Below are positions 1 through 8,680 of a stretch of 64,000 nt of DNA, piece after piece. The stretch is taken from assembly GCF_036013745.1 (NCBI RefSeq), contig NZ_CP107880.1:10173419-10237418 (forward strand). The letters run 5' to 3'. Numbering within the stretch: position 1 is the first letter of the stretch; the number at the start of each line of letters is the position of its first letter. Source of the DNA: Streptomyces sp. NBC_00483 (lineage in GTDB: Bacteria; Actinomycetota; Actinomycetes; Streptomycetales; Streptomycetaceae). Below the pieces are notes generated by a model that was given only the letters and a program-made list of their open reading frames with translations, did no database searches and was not told the origin of the DNA. The translations under genes and the position numbers were made by a program.

Positions 1-393
1 GCGCTTGATGGCGTCGTCCAGGGACAGCAGCGCGTCACCGCCGGCGTACTGGGACACCTGCCGGTAGTCCAGCTGCACCACGTCGGGGATACCGCCGCCC
101 GCGGCCTGCGTGGCCAACTTCTGGAGGTACGCGCCGAATTCACCGTTCGACGTGCGGACGGTGACGCCGGGGTGCTCCTTCTCGAAGAGGCGCACCGCCT
201 TCTCGGTGCGCGCGGCACGGTCGTCATTGCCCCACCAGGAGAACCTGAGGGTGACACCGCTCGACGTGCCGCCGCTCGCGGTGGAACAGCCGGACAACGT
301 GCCGGTCAGCGTGGCACCGACCCCGGCGGCCGCGGTGGTCAGGACGGCCCGGCGGCTGAGGTGGGGGCGCGGGCCGCTTCGGGGCTCGGGCAT
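1..393 (-). CDS. Sugar ABC transporter substrate-binding lipoprotein, N-terminal part (cut by window edge)
   Basis: Only the first 131 codons are in the window; the gene continues beyond base 1. The start ATG (391-393) opens a Tat-like lipoprotein signal: twin arginine at residues 14-15 (SRRAVL), a hydrophobic stretch, and a lipobox LSGC with the lipidated Cys at residue 36. The mature start reads VTLRFSWWGNDDR, typical of family 1 extracellular sugar-binding proteins, which capture an oligosaccharide outside the membrane for an ABC importer. It is divergent from the LacI gene at 605, and a near-palindromic operator lies between them, so LacI repression of this transporter is a reasonable inference. 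The substrate cannot be told from this fragment. Confidence 0.85.
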   Translation of the reverse strand, partial: MPEPRSGPRPHLSRRAVLTTAAAGVGATLTGTLSGCSTASGGTSSGVTLRFSWWGNDDRAARTEKAVRLFEKEHPGVTVRTSNGEFGAYLQKLATQAAGGGIPDVVQLDYRQVSQYAGGDALLSLDDAIKR

Positions 394-472
394 GGGAGAC
401 CTCTCGTGAGGCAGGCGTGTGGGGCACCGCGACTGGCGCGCAGGGGCTGCGACGCGCTCCGACGGCGGCGGA

Positions 473-486
473 TTCCAACGTTGTAA
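473..486. promoter_or_regulatory. LacI-type operator between transporter and lacI-family gene
   Basis: TTCCAACGTTGTAA is a 14-bp palindrome with one mismatched pair around the AACGTT core usual for LacI-family operators. It lies upstream of both divergent genes. Exactly the same 14 bases recur at 664-677 inside the LacI coding region. Confidence 0.6.
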
Positions 487-604
487 CCAGTGGGTGTCGT
501 CGAGGTCAACCCTCTGACGTAAATGAACGCGGACCGGAACCAGGGCTGTGAATGGCGGGCGCCACGTGCATAATCAGGGGCAACAACATGAGGGGAGCCG
601 GTCA

Positions 605-1648
605 GTGGCAGCAGTGACGCTCAAGGACGTCGCCGAGCGGGCGGGGGTGTCGATCAAAACGGTTTCCAACGTTGTAAGGGACGCGCCACGGGTCTCGGAA
701 GCCACGCGGACCCGCGTGATGCGCGCTGTGCAGGAGCTGGGGTACCGGCCGAACCCCTCGGCCCGCAGGCTGCGGACCGGGCGCAGCGGCCTGATCGCCC
801 TCGCCGTCCCCGACCTGGCCACGCCCTACTTCGCGGAACTCGCCCACCATGTGCGCACGGAGGCGGCGGCTCTCGGCTTCACCGTCCTCATCGAGGAGAC
901 CCTCGGCGACACCAAGGAGGAACTGCGCCTCGCGACGGGTGTGGGTGCGTCACTCCTGGACGGTGTGATCCTCTCCCCGCTGCATGTCTCGCCGCACGAA
1001 CTCGCCCCCGTCACCGACCAGTTCCCCCTCGTCCTCCTCGGCGAGCGCAGCTACCAAGGCGACCGCGTGGTGGCGGACCACGTCCTCATCGACAACGTGG
1101 CGGCCGCCCGCGAGGCCACCGCACACCTCGCGAGTCTTGGCCGCACCCGCATCGCCGCGATCGGCGTCGACAAGGCGGGCTCCGCCACCAGCCGACAACG
1201 CCTGGAGGGCTTCCAGCAGGCCCTGCACGACGCGGGCCTGACCTACGACCCCCGCCTCGCACCCCAGATCAAGGACTTCGACCGCCGCAACGGCCTCCAG
1301 GCGATGCGCACCCTCACCGCCCTCCCCGAGGATCAGCGCCCGGACGCGGTCTTCTGCTTCAGCGACCTCCTGGCCGTCGGCGCACGCCGCGCCCTGCACG
1401 AAGCGGACCTGACCATCCCCGGCGACGTGGCCCTGGCCGGCGTCGACGGCTCGGAGGAGGCCCTCTACGGCACCCCGTCGCTGACCTCAGTGGTCCCCGA
1501 CAAGTCGGCGATCGCCGCGCTGGCGGTGAAGTGCCTGGTCGACCGCGTCCGCGCGGAGGACCCACCGCCGTTCGAGGTGCACATGGCGCCGCATTGGCTG
1601 GAGGTGCGGGAGTCGAGCGGGGGCGAACGGAAGCCGTTGGAGCCCTGA
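605..1648 (+). CDS. LacI-family transcriptional regulator
   Basis: A 347-residue DNA-binding repressor: an N-terminal LacI helix-turn-helix (TLKDVAERAGVSIKTVS, residues about 4-21), a hinge helix with YRPNPSARRLRTG, then a periplasmic-binding-protein-like effector domain. The GTG at 605 is chosen because a strong ribosome site (GAGGGGAG) ends about 8 bases before it and the HTH then starts at residue 4; an in-frame start at 548 would add a tail without homology. It is divergent from the sugar-binding lipoprotein at 1-393, so it probably senses that sugar. Codons 20-25 are rare ones for this genome (GTT, GTA, AGG) because this stretch carries an operator copy; autorepression from inside the gene is inferred. 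The 3' end lies in a tandem repeat. Confidence 0.93.
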   Translation: MAAVTLKDVAERAGVSIKTVSNVVRDAPRVSEATRTRVMRAVQELGYRPNPSARRLRTGRSGLIALAVPDLATPYFAELAHHVRTEAAALGFTVLIEETLGDTKEELRLATGVGASLLDGVILSPLHVSPHELAPVTDQFPLVLLGERSYQGDRVVADHVLIDNVAAAREATAHLASLGRTRIAAIGVDKAGSATSRQRLEGFQQALHDAGLTYDPRLAPQIKDFDRRNGLQAMRTLTALPEDQRPDAVFCFSDLLAVGARRALHEADLTIPGDVALAGVDGSEEALYGTPSLTSVVPDKSAIAALAVKCLVDRVRAEDPPPFEVHMAPHWLEVRESSGGERKPLEP

Positions 1649-1771
1649 ACGCTCCTGCTCAGCCACGCCGTTCGCCCCTCGTTGGAGTCTTGAACGCTCG
1701 TGCTCAGCCCGTCCGTTCACCCCTCGTCGGAGTCCTGAACGCCCGCGCCCCGCCCCGCCGTTCACCCCTCG
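1637..1771. repeat. Three tandem 45-bp repeats joining the 3' ends of two convergent genes
   Basis: Units at 1637-1681, 1682-1726 and 1727-1771 each contain a GGAG-CCTGAACG block and end in CCGTTC-CCCCTCG. Unit 1 holds the LacI stop codon and unit 3 the GntR stop codon, so the repeat fills the whole convergent gap. Identity between units is high but not perfect, suggesting an old duplication. Confidence 0.85.
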
Positions 1772-2439
1772 AAGGACGCCGCCAGAATCTCCTGCACCCG
1801 CGCCGCGTTCGACGCGATGTGATGCCGTGCCTCCCGCTGCGCGCGCTCCGCGTCGCCCGCGCGGATCGCGGACATGAGAGGTTCGTGCTCGCCGAGCAGC
1901 TTGCGCGGGTTCTCGTTCTCGCGTTCGTGGGCGGACAACGCCATGAGGTAGAAGCGCAGTTCACGGGTGAGCCCGGCGTAGAACGCGTCGAGGCGTGCGT
2001 TGCCGAGCGTCGCCACGATCGCCCCGTGGAAGGCCAGGTCCGCGGCCACGATGTCGGCACGCCGCAGTGAGCCCGTGACCGTGACGAGGTTCTCGTACGC
2101 CGCCTCCACAGCGGCGAGTTGAGCCGTGCCGAGGGGCGCCGCGAGGGCCGCCGCCTCCAAGTGCTCGCGCGCCATGTAGAGCTCGTCGACGCTCCGCGGC
2201 GTGGGGGAGATGACCACGGCCCCGCGGTTGGCCTGGAACCGGATCAGACCGCCGTGTTCCAGCAGACGGACGGCCTCGCGCACCGTGTTGCGGGCGATGC
2301 CGAGTTCGGCGGCGATGGCGCTCTCGCGCAGGCGCTCGCCCGGCCGGAAGGAGCCGGCGAGGATCCGCTCCGACAGACCGTCGGCGATCTGCTGCGCGGT
2401 CGTGGTCCGCTGGGCCACCAGCCCTTCAAGTGCCGTCAT
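1762..2439 (-). CDS. GntR-family (FadR/FCD subfamily) transcriptional regulator
   Basis: A 225-residue regulator. The N-terminal winged helix-turn-helix (residues about 12-75) shows the GntR pattern: IADGLSERILAGSFRPGERL, then ELGIARNTVREAVRLLE. The C-terminal all-helical FCD ligand domain has metal-ligand-type residues in DLAFHGAIV and in the later EHEPLM and REARHHI segments. The ATG at 2439 is chosen because the open frame upstream (to 2946) has no homology and covers a repeat element. It is divergent from the APC permease at 2759, with a palindrome at 2661-2683 in the permease promoter, so it probably controls uptake and breakdown of the amino acid or amine handled by the next three genes. 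Confidence 0.92.
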   Translation of the reverse strand: MTALEGLVAQRTTTAQQIADGLSERILAGSFRPGERLRESAIAAELGIARNTVREAVRLLEHGGLIRFQANRGAVVISPTPRSVDELYMAREHLEAAALAAPLGTAQLAAVEAAYENLVTVTGSLRRADIVAADLAFHGAIVATLGNARLDAFYAGLTRELRFYLMALSAHERENENPRKLLGEHEPLMSAIRAGDAERAQREARHHIASNAARVQEILAASFEG

Positions 2440-2468
2440 GGCGTCATCGTAGCCACCCTGTGACCCTA

Positions 2469-2651
2469 GGTCCCTTCTGGCGGATCCTGCTGGAGTCGCG
2501 GGGCCTGGCACGCACATCTGCTGCGTTGTCGTCGGTTGCCAACGCTCCGCGTTGACGCCCTCCTCCGCCTTGCAGCTGCACGCACCAGGCCCCGCTCGCC
2601 TGCACCGCACGTGGACGCCGTCCGCATCCAGCCTGATCCGCCAGAAGGACC
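2469..2651. repeat. MITE-like nested inverted repeat
   Basis: Outer arms share GGTCC and then TTCTGGCGGATCnnGCTGGA (left 2469-2494, right 2628-2651). A second pair, GCGGGGCCTGG, lies inside at about 2498 and, inverted, at about 2586. The whole 183-bp unit could fold into a long interrupted hairpin and has no coding content. It resembles dispersed non-coding repeats I have seen in Streptomyces intergenic regions, but I cannot name it. Confidence 0.5.
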
Positions 2652-2660
2652 CTGGTGCCG

Positions 2661-2683
2661 AACAGTAGAACTGTTCTACAGTT
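2661..2683. promoter_or_regulatory. Probable GntR operator in the permease promoter
   Basis: AACAGTAGAAC-T-GTTCTACAGTT is a 23-bp palindrome with a single mismatched pair, containing a perfect 15-bp core (GTAGAACTGTTCTAC). It lies 76 bases before the permease start and 220 bases from the GntR gene, the nearest regulator. Confidence 0.65.
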
Positions 2684-2758
2684 GCGCACTGCTTCGGCCG
2701 CTCACGGCCCGTCGCCTGCGTGACCCACTGAACCGATGTTGCAGGAGGGCTCTCCACA

Positions 2759-4171
2759 GTGCGGACAACTCGCGAGAACGACAGGATCGATCCGGGTGAG
2801 GGGGCGGCCCCCGAGCAGCAGCCCTCCGACGCACCCCGCACCCTCAGGCAGCGGCACGTCCGCATGATCGCCCTCGGCGGCATCGTCGGCGCCAGCCTTT
2901 TCGTCGGCAGCGGCGCCGTCATCCACACCGTCGGCCCGGCCAGCATCCTGTCCTACGCCCTCGGCGGCCTCCTGGTCATCCTCGTCATGCGGATGCTGGG
3001 CGAGATGGCCACCGCCTCGCCGACTCTCGGCTCGTTCATGGAGTACGCCAGGACGTCCCTCGGTGGCTGGGCCGGATACACCATCGGCTGGCTGTACTGG
3101 TACTTCTGGGTCGGTGTCGTCGCCTTCGAGGCGGTCGCGGGCGCCAAGCTGCTGATGCTCTGGATACCCGGCGTACCGCAGTGGCTCTTCTCCCTGGTCC
3201 TGATGACACTGCTGACCGCAACGAACCTGGTGTCGACCCGCTCGTTCGGGGAGACCGAGTTCTGGCTGGCCTCCATCAAGGTCGTCACGATCGTCGTGTT
3301 CCTCGTCGCGGGCACACTCTTCGCGCTGGGGCTGTGGCCGGACGCGAAGCTGTCGGTGGGCAACGTCGCCCTCGACGGATTCGCGCCCAACGGTGTCTCG
3401 GCCATCCTGCACGGCGTCGTCCTCGTGATCTTCTCCTACGTCGGCACCGAGATCGTCACCATCGCCGCCGCCGAATCCGACAACCCAGTGAAGTCCGTCG
3501 TCAAGGCGACCTCCTCCACGGTGTGGCGGGTCATCATCTTCTACGTCGGCTCGGTCACCCTGTTGGTGATGATGACTCCGTGGGACCGGATCCCGACCGA
3601 GACCAGCCCGTACGCGGCCGCCTTCGGCAAGATGGGCGTCCCCGCGGCGACGACGATCATCAACGTCGTGGTGCTCACCTCCGTCCTCTCCGTGCTCAAC
3701 TCCGGTATCTACACGGCCTCCCGCATGCTCTTCGCCCTCCAGCGCAACAAGTGGGCACCCCGCTGGGTCGCCCACCGAAGCCGCAAGGGCACCCCGTGGA
3801 AGGCGATCCTGGCCTGCACGTCCGTCGGGTACGTGACCGTCGCCATGAGCTATGTCGCCCCTGACACCATCTTCAACTTCATCATCAACTCGGCAGGCGC
3901 CGTCGGCCTGTTCGTCTACGCGATCATCGCCGGCTCGCAGCTGCGCATGCGGCGGCAGCTGGAACGCGAGTCCCCGGAGCGGCTCAAGCTGCGCATGTGG
4001 GGCTACCCGTACCTGAGTTGGGCCACCCTCGCGGCCATCATCGTCGTCCTGAGCTCCATGCTCCTGGTCCCCGACGCCCGCTCGCAGCTGTATCTGAGCG
4101 TCCTGAGCCTGGCCGCGATCCTCGCCACCTACGTGCTCGTACGGTTCCGGCGACGCGGCACCACACACTGA
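2759..4171 (+). CDS. APC-family amino acid permease
   Basis: A 470-residue cytoplasmic-membrane secondary transporter of the amino acid/polyamine/organocation superfamily, with about 12 hydrophobic segments. The signature first helix reads LRQRHVRMIALGGIVGASLF, followed by GSGAVIHTVGPASILSYALG. This places it near the AnsP/GabP/RocE/LysP group, which import amino acids or GABA with protons. The GTG at 2759 is preceded by a good ribosome site (GCAGGAGGG). It begins a same-strand run with the aminotransferase at 4202 (30-base gap) and the NCS1 permease, which suggests its substrate is an omega-amino acid such as GABA or beta-alanine. That is inference only. Control by the GntR regulator is likely from the operator upstream. 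Confidence 0.9.
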   Translation: MRTTRENDRIDPGEGAAPEQQPSDAPRTLRQRHVRMIALGGIVGASLFVGSGAVIHTVGPASILSYALGGLLVILVMRMLGEMATASPTLGSFMEYARTSLGGWAGYTIGWLYWYFWVGVVAFEAVAGAKLLMLWIPGVPQWLFSLVLMTLLTATNLVSTRSFGETEFWLASIKVVTIVVFLVAGTLFALGLWPDAKLSVGNVALDGFAPNGVSAILHGVVLVIFSYVGTEIVTIAAAESDNPVKSVVKATSSTVWRVIIFYVGSVTLLVMMTPWDRIPTETSPYAAAFGKMGVPAATTIINVVVLTSVLSVLNSGIYTASRMLFALQRNKWAPRWVAHRSRKGTPWKAILACTSVGYVTVAMSYVAPDTIFNFIINSAGAVGLFVYAIIAGSQLRMRRQLERESPERLKLRMWGYPYLSWATLAAIIVVLSSMLLVPDARSQLYLSVLSLAAILATYVLVRFRRRGTTH

Positions 4172-4201
4172 CCGCCCACCCCCACACCTCATGGAGACCT
4201 C

Positions 4202-5476
4202 ATGGCCCAGGAGAACCCGCCCGTCCTGCCCGGCCCCGCCCTGTGGAGCGCGCAGGCCCACCTCCCGTCCGTCCTCGGACGCCAGCTGACCATCGAACGC
4301 GCCGAGGGCAGCTACCTGTTCAGCACGGACGGCCGCCGCCTCTTCGACGGCACCGCCGGCCTGTGGCACGCCAACGTCGGTCACGCACGCCCCGAACTCG
4401 CCGACGCCGCCCACGACCAGATGCGGCGCCTGGAGACGTACCACGTGTTCGGCCGCTACCTGAACGACCGCGCCGTCGCCCTCGGCGAACGCCTCGCTGC
4501 CCTGTCACCCATCGACGACCCCAAGGTCATCCTCAACAGCGGCGGCAGCGACGCCATCGACGTCGCCTGCAAGCTCGCCCGCAGGCACTGGCAGCGCGAG
4601 GGCCGCGAGGACAAGACCATGATCCTCAGCCGCGAGTTCGCCTACCACGGGCTGCACGCCTACGGCACGAGCATCGCGGGCCTCGAATTCAACCGGACCG
4701 GCTACGGCACCGAGTCCCTGGTCCCGGAGACCGCGCGCGTGTCCACGTACGACATCGACGCGGTCGAACGCACCGTGCGGGAGATCGGTCCTGAGCACAT
4801 CGCGGCGATCGTCGCCGAACCCGTCCAGGGCACCGGCGGTGTGATCCCGCCCGCGGCCGGCTACCTCGAAGGCCTGCAGCGCATCTGCCGGGAGAACGAC
4901 ATCCTGCTGATCATCGACGAGGTCATCACCGGATTCGGGCGCACGGGCCACATGTTCGCCACCGAACGCTACGGCCTCACACCCGACCTGATCACCTTCG
5001 CCAAGGGCGTCACCTCCGGCTACGCCCCGCTCGGCGGCGTCCTCGTCGCCCCGCACATCTGGCAGCCGTTCTACCGGGACGCCGACGACACACCCATGTT
5101 CCGGCACGGTGCCACCTACTCCGGGCACGCGACCGCCTGCGCCGTGGCACTGCGCAACCTCGACATCCTCGACGAGGAGAAGCTGGTGCCCAGGGTGGCC
5201 GAGCTGGAGCAGGTACTCGCCGACGAACTGCGGGTCCTGGGCACGCGGGAGTCCGTCGTCGAGACACGTGTCGCGGGACTGCTCGGCGGTGTCGCCCTCG
5301 TCGACGACATCAGCGCGGAGGCGGTCACCGACGAGCTCGTCGAGCACGGCTTCGTCACCCGTCCGCTGCGCGGCAACACCGTGCAGATCAGCCCGCCGTT
5401 CATCACCACCGACGAGGAACTGCGCGGGCTCGTGACCGCCATCGGCACGGTGCTCGCGGCACATGAAGGCCGGTGA
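4202..5476 (+). CDS. Class III pyridoxal-phosphate aminotransferase
   Basis: A 424-residue fold-type I PLP enzyme that moves an amino group, usually from an omega- or gamma-amino acid or amine, to a keto acid. Visible family marks: LFDGTAGLWHANVGH near the N-terminus, the glycine-rich cofactor site (LNSGGSDAIDVACKLAR), YHGLHAYGTS, the PLP-ring aspartate in IIDEVITGFGRTG, and the Schiff-base lysine in TFAKGVTSGYAPLGG. Length is normal. It sits between two permeases and its 3' end overlaps the next gene by 14 bases, so it is part of one transcript. The exact donor (GABA, beta-alanine, a polyamine product) cannot be read from the sequence. Confidence 0.93.
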   Translation: MAQENPPVLPGPALWSAQAHLPSVLGRQLTIERAEGSYLFSTDGRRLFDGTAGLWHANVGHARPELADAAHDQMRRLETYHVFGRYLNDRAVALGERLAALSPIDDPKVILNSGGSDAIDVACKLARRHWQREGREDKTMILSREFAYHGLHAYGTSIAGLEFNRTGYGTESLVPETARVSTYDIDAVERTVREIGPEHIAAIVAEPVQGTGGVIPPAAGYLEGLQRICRENDILLIIDEVITGFGRTGHMFATERYGLTPDLITFAKGVTSGYAPLGGVLVAPHIWQPFYRDADDTPMFRHGATYSGHATACAVALRNLDILDEEKLVPRVAELEQVLADELRVLGTRESVVETRVAGLLGGVALVDDISAEAVTDELVEHGFVTRPLRGNTVQISPPFITTDEELRGLVTAIGTVLAAHEGR

Positions 5477-6947
5477 AGCGATGCCGATGACGCAGGGGCA
5501 GTCCGGCGGCCTGGTCGAGTCGCGGTCGATCGACGTCGTGCCGGACGAGGAACGGCACGGCACCGCGTTCAGCCAGTTCACGCTGTGGGTGGGCGCGAAC
5601 CTGCAGATCACGGCCGTGGTCACGGGCGCCCTCGCGGTGGTGCTCGGCGCGACCGCCTTCTGGGCGGTCATCGGGCTCCTCGCCGGAAACCTGCTCGGCG
5701 GCTCGGTGATGGCCCTGCACTCGGCGCAGGGACCCCGGCTCGGCCTCCCACAAATGATCTCCTCGCGGGCCCAGTTCGGGGTCCGCGGCGCGGTGGTGCC
5801 GCTCGTCCTCGCGGTGTTCATGTTCATCGGCTGCACCGCGAGCGGCACCGTCCTCGCGGGCGAGGCGGTCGGCGAACTGACCCACCTGGGACCCGTCGCG
5901 GGCATCCTCATCTTCACGGTGGTCACCGCGGTGGCGGCCGCCGTCGGCTACCGCCTCATCCACTTCCTCGGCCGCCTCGCCGGAGTGGTGTGCGGCGTGG
6001 CGTTCGTCTATCTCGGCGTACGCCTCCTGCAGCACGACGACATGGGTACGGTCCTCGCCGACCACAGCTTCGCCCTGCCGGCGTTCCTGCTCGCCGTCTC
6101 GCTGTCGGCGTCCTGGCAGCTGTCGTTCGGCCCGTACGTCGCCGACTACTCGCGCTATCTGCCGCGTTCCACCTCGGCCCGCGCGACGTTCGGCTGGACG
6201 CTGGCCGGGACCGCGCTCGGGGCCCAGTGGTCGATGGCCTTCGGGGCACTGGCCGCGGCCGCCGCGGGGGAGGCGTTCGTCGGCCACGAGGTGACGTACG
6301 TGGTGTCACTCGGCGGGGCGGGCCTGATGGCGGCGGTGCTGTACTTCGTCATCGCCCTCGGCAAGCTGACCGTCACGGTCCTCAACACCTACGGCGCGTT
6401 CATGTCGACGGTGACGAGTGTGACCGGGATGCGGCGGCGGGGCGCGGTGCCCCACCGGCTCTCGCCGCGCGGGCGGGTCGGCTACATCGCCGCGATCATC
6501 GTGGCGGGCGCCGCCCTCGCCCTCGCGGGGCGGGGCGACTTCCTCAACACGTTCTCGACGTTCCTGCTCATCGTGCTGGCCTTCTTCACCCCGTGGAGCG
6601 CGGTGAACCTGGCCGACTACTACCTGGTCGCGAAGGAGCGCTACGACATCCCGGCCCTCAACGACCCCGACGGGCGCTACGGATCCTGGCGGGCGCCGGC
6701 CCTGGTGTCGTACGGAGTGGGTCTGGTGGTCCAACTCCCGTTCATGGCAACGGACCTGTTCACCGGCCCGTTCGTCGCGCCGCTGGGCGGCGCGGACATC
6801 TCGTGGATCGTGGGTCTCACGCTGCCCGGAGTCCTGTACTGGTTCCTGGCCCGCCGCGAACGGCACCGGATCCCGGACCGGATGATCTACCCGGAGGATG
6901 CGATGCCGAGTCAGGCGTCCCGGGGCGCGACGGAGGTGCCCGCCTAG
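5463..6947 (+). CDS. NCS1-family permease (cytosine/purine/allantoin type)
   Basis: A membrane transporter of about 490 residues with 12 predicted helices. The start of the domain, DVVPDEERHGTAFSQFTLWV, then GANLQITAVVTGALAVVLGA, is the hallmark of the NCS1 nucleobase-cation symporters. NLADYYLVAKERYDI near the C-terminus also fits. Members import cytosine, purines, allantoin, hydantoins or thiamine precursors with H+ or Na+. Two starts are possible: ATG 5463 (overlapping the aminotransferase end) or ATG 5481, which has a weak ribosome-site-like GGTGAAG before it; the domain begins after both. The pairing with an aminotransferase may mean uptake of a pyrimidine-derived amine precursor, but this is speculative. 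Confidence 0.88.
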   Translation: MKAGEAMPMTQGQSGGLVESRSIDVVPDEERHGTAFSQFTLWVGANLQITAVVTGALAVVLGATAFWAVIGLLAGNLLGGSVMALHSAQGPRLGLPQMISSRAQFGVRGAVVPLVLAVFMFIGCTASGTVLAGEAVGELTHLGPVAGILIFTVVTAVAAAVGYRLIHFLGRLAGVVCGVAFVYLGVRLLQHDDMGTVLADHSFALPAFLLAVSLSASWQLSFGPYVADYSRYLPRSTSARATFGWTLAGTALGAQWSMAFGALAAAAAGEAFVGHEVTYVVSLGGAGLMAAVLYFVIALGKLTVTVLNTYGAFMSTVTSVTGMRRRGAVPHRLSPRGRVGYIAAIIVAGAALALAGRGDFLNTFSTFLLIVLAFFTPWSAVNLADYYLVAKERYDIPALNDPDGRYGSWRAPALVSYGVGLVVQLPFMATDLFTGPFVAPLGGADISWIVGLTLPGVLYWFLARRERHRIPDRMIYPEDAMPSQASRGATEVPA

Positions 6948-6998
6948 CGCGGAGTCACCTGCGCGGCCCCGCTCTCGGCGATCAACGGATGGTGACGG

Positions 6999-8579
6999 TC
7001 ACTGCGGGACGGATTCGTGCGGGGGAGCGGCGGGCACCGGCTCCTCCCGGCGGGCCGTGCGGTCGAAGAACTCCGGGGCGACACGTGCGTAGCCGAGCAT
7101 CAGCAGCCAGCCCAGGAGGAGCGTGCCGACGCCGATGAGGAAGACGCCGCCGATGTGCCAGTGCGGTGCGAAGGGCAGCGTCCAGGAGGTGTAACTGTTC
7201 GCCGGGTCCCAGTCGTTGCGCAGGCTCCACAGGCCGGCGGCGACCAGTATCAGGCCACCGATCGCGGGCAGTACGACCCGCAGCCACAGATCCCCGGCGC
7301 TGCGGCGCCACTGGTCCCGGTACGCCCAGGCCGAGGTCAGCCCGGTGAGTCCGTAGTAGAACGCGATCATCAAGCCGCAGGAGGAGACCGCGTCGCCGAT
7401 CACCTGCCCGTCGCTCAGGAAGTTCATGACGATGTAGCAGATCGCGCCCGCGATCCCGGTGGCGATGGTGCCGAACTGCGGGATCGCGTACCGCGGATGC
7501 ACCTTTGCGAGGATCCGCGGGCCGGCGCCGCGCCGCCCCATCGCCAGCATCGTGCGCCCCAATGTCAGGACGGTCGTCTCGGTGGAGGCCGCCGCGGACG
7601 ACAGCACCATAAGGACGAGCAGATGCCACAGGAAGGACCCGAGGCCGCTGTCACCGAAGACGGCGCGGCCGATGGCGGAGAACACATCACCGAAGTTGTC
7701 GGGGTTGCCGAGGCCGACCCCCGTCGTGCCGATACCGGCGAACGCCAAGGTCGCGATGGTGGCCACCAGATAGAGCCCGAGGAGCGTCAGCGTGGACCAG
7801 GCGGCGGCCCGCCCCGGCGTGCGGTGCCGGTCGGTCGTCTCCTCGTTCACGGTGAGCGCCGTCTCCCACCCCCAGTAGATGAACAGCATCAGTACGAGCC
7901 CGCTGACGAAGGCGCTCGGCGAGGGGATCTCGAAGGGATTCAGCCACGACAGCTGCGGATGGTGTGCGCCGGGGCCGGCGCTGCCGGAGTAGACACGCAC
8001 GAGCGCGACCACGGAGAGCACGGCCAGCATCCCGAACTCCAGGAACAGCAGCGCGCGTTGAACGGCGGCCGCCACCTCGATGCCCCGATAGCAGACGGCG
8101 CTCATCAGGGCGATCCAGCCGAGCCCCACCAGCAGCACCCACGGGCTCGACGGGTCCGCGCCGATCCCCTCGGCGCCGAAGAGGATGAAGACGTACTGAC
8201 CCGCGACCTGCGCCAGGCTCGCGAGGACCAGGACGAACGAGGTGATGATGGCCCAGCCACCCATGAAGCCCACCCGCGGGCCGAGCACCCGGCTCGCCCA
8301 GGTGAAGATCGTGCCGCAGTCCGGCTCCTGACGGTTCAACGCCGCGTAGCCGAAGGACACGAACAGGATCGGCACAAAGGCCAGCACGACGATCGACGGT
8401 GCCTGGAAACCGACGAACGCCACGATGAACGCGAGCGTCGCCGCGAGGCTGTACGCGGGAGCGGCCGACGCCACCGACAGGATCAGGCTCGTCGTCATGC
8501 CGAGCGCGTTGGCGCGCAGACCCTGCTGAGGAGGGTCACCGGAAGGCTCGTCGGTGGTGGTGCGTGGGATGACCGGCAC
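6999..8579 (-). CDS. APC-family amino acid/amine permease
   Basis: A membrane permease of 526 residues with about 12-14 hydrophobic helices. It starts GLRANALGMTTSLILSVASA and AAPAYSLAATLAFIVAFVG, typical of the APC branch often found next to amine oxidases in actinomycetes. I place the start at GTG 8579, with AGGAAG seven bases ahead; the open frame upstream runs through the operator region and has no homology. The gene is divergent from the FAD amine oxidase at 8725. Two copies of the same 28-bp inverted repeat lie in the 145-base gap, so import and oxidation of one amine are probably induced together by the XRE-TetR regulator at 10123. Confidence 0.88.
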   Translation of the reverse strand: MPVIPRTTTDEPSGDPPQQGLRANALGMTTSLILSVASAAPAYSLAATLAFIVAFVGFQAPSIVVLAFVPILFVSFGYAALNRQEPDCGTIFTWASRVLGPRVGFMGGWAIITSFVLVLASLAQVAGQYVFILFGAEGIGADPSSPWVLLVGLGWIALMSAVCYRGIEVAAAVQRALLFLEFGMLAVLSVVALVRVYSGSAGPGAHHPQLSWLNPFEIPSPSAFVSGLVLMLFIYWGWETALTVNEETTDRHRTPGRAAAWSTLTLLGLYLVATIATLAFAGIGTTGVGLGNPDNFGDVFSAIGRAVFGDSGLGSFLWHLLVLMVLSSAAASTETTVLTLGRTMLAMGRRGAGPRILAKVHPRYAIPQFGTIATGIAGAICYIVMNFLSDGQVIGDAVSSCGLMIAFYYGLTGLTSAWAYRDQWRRSAGDLWLRVVLPAIGGLILVAAGLWSLRNDWDPANSYTSWTLPFAPHWHIGGVFLIGVGTLLLGWLLMLGYARVAPEFFDRTARREEPVPAAPPHESVPQ

Positions 8580-8610
8580 GGTCGAACTTCCTGTCGGGGA
8601 TAGGTGAATC

Positions 8611-8638
8611 GCAACGTTGACGCGAAGATCAATCATGC
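8611..8638. promoter_or_regulatory. Operator copy 1 (28-bp inverted repeat) before the permease
   Basis: GCAACGTTGA, 8 bases, then TCAATCATGC. The layout and arm sequence match copy 2 at 8681-8708, but this copy is less symmetric (7 of 10 pairs). It is 32 bases upstream of the permease start. Confidence 0.5.
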
Positions 8639-8680
8639 GCGCGACGCGCGGCATGTCAAGGGTGCCGGGCGCTCCCGGTC

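Noticed and set aside
2702..4444. 580-codon minus frame opposite the APC permease
   Set aside because: Acidic and Gly/Asp-rich shadow of the permease; no family pattern.
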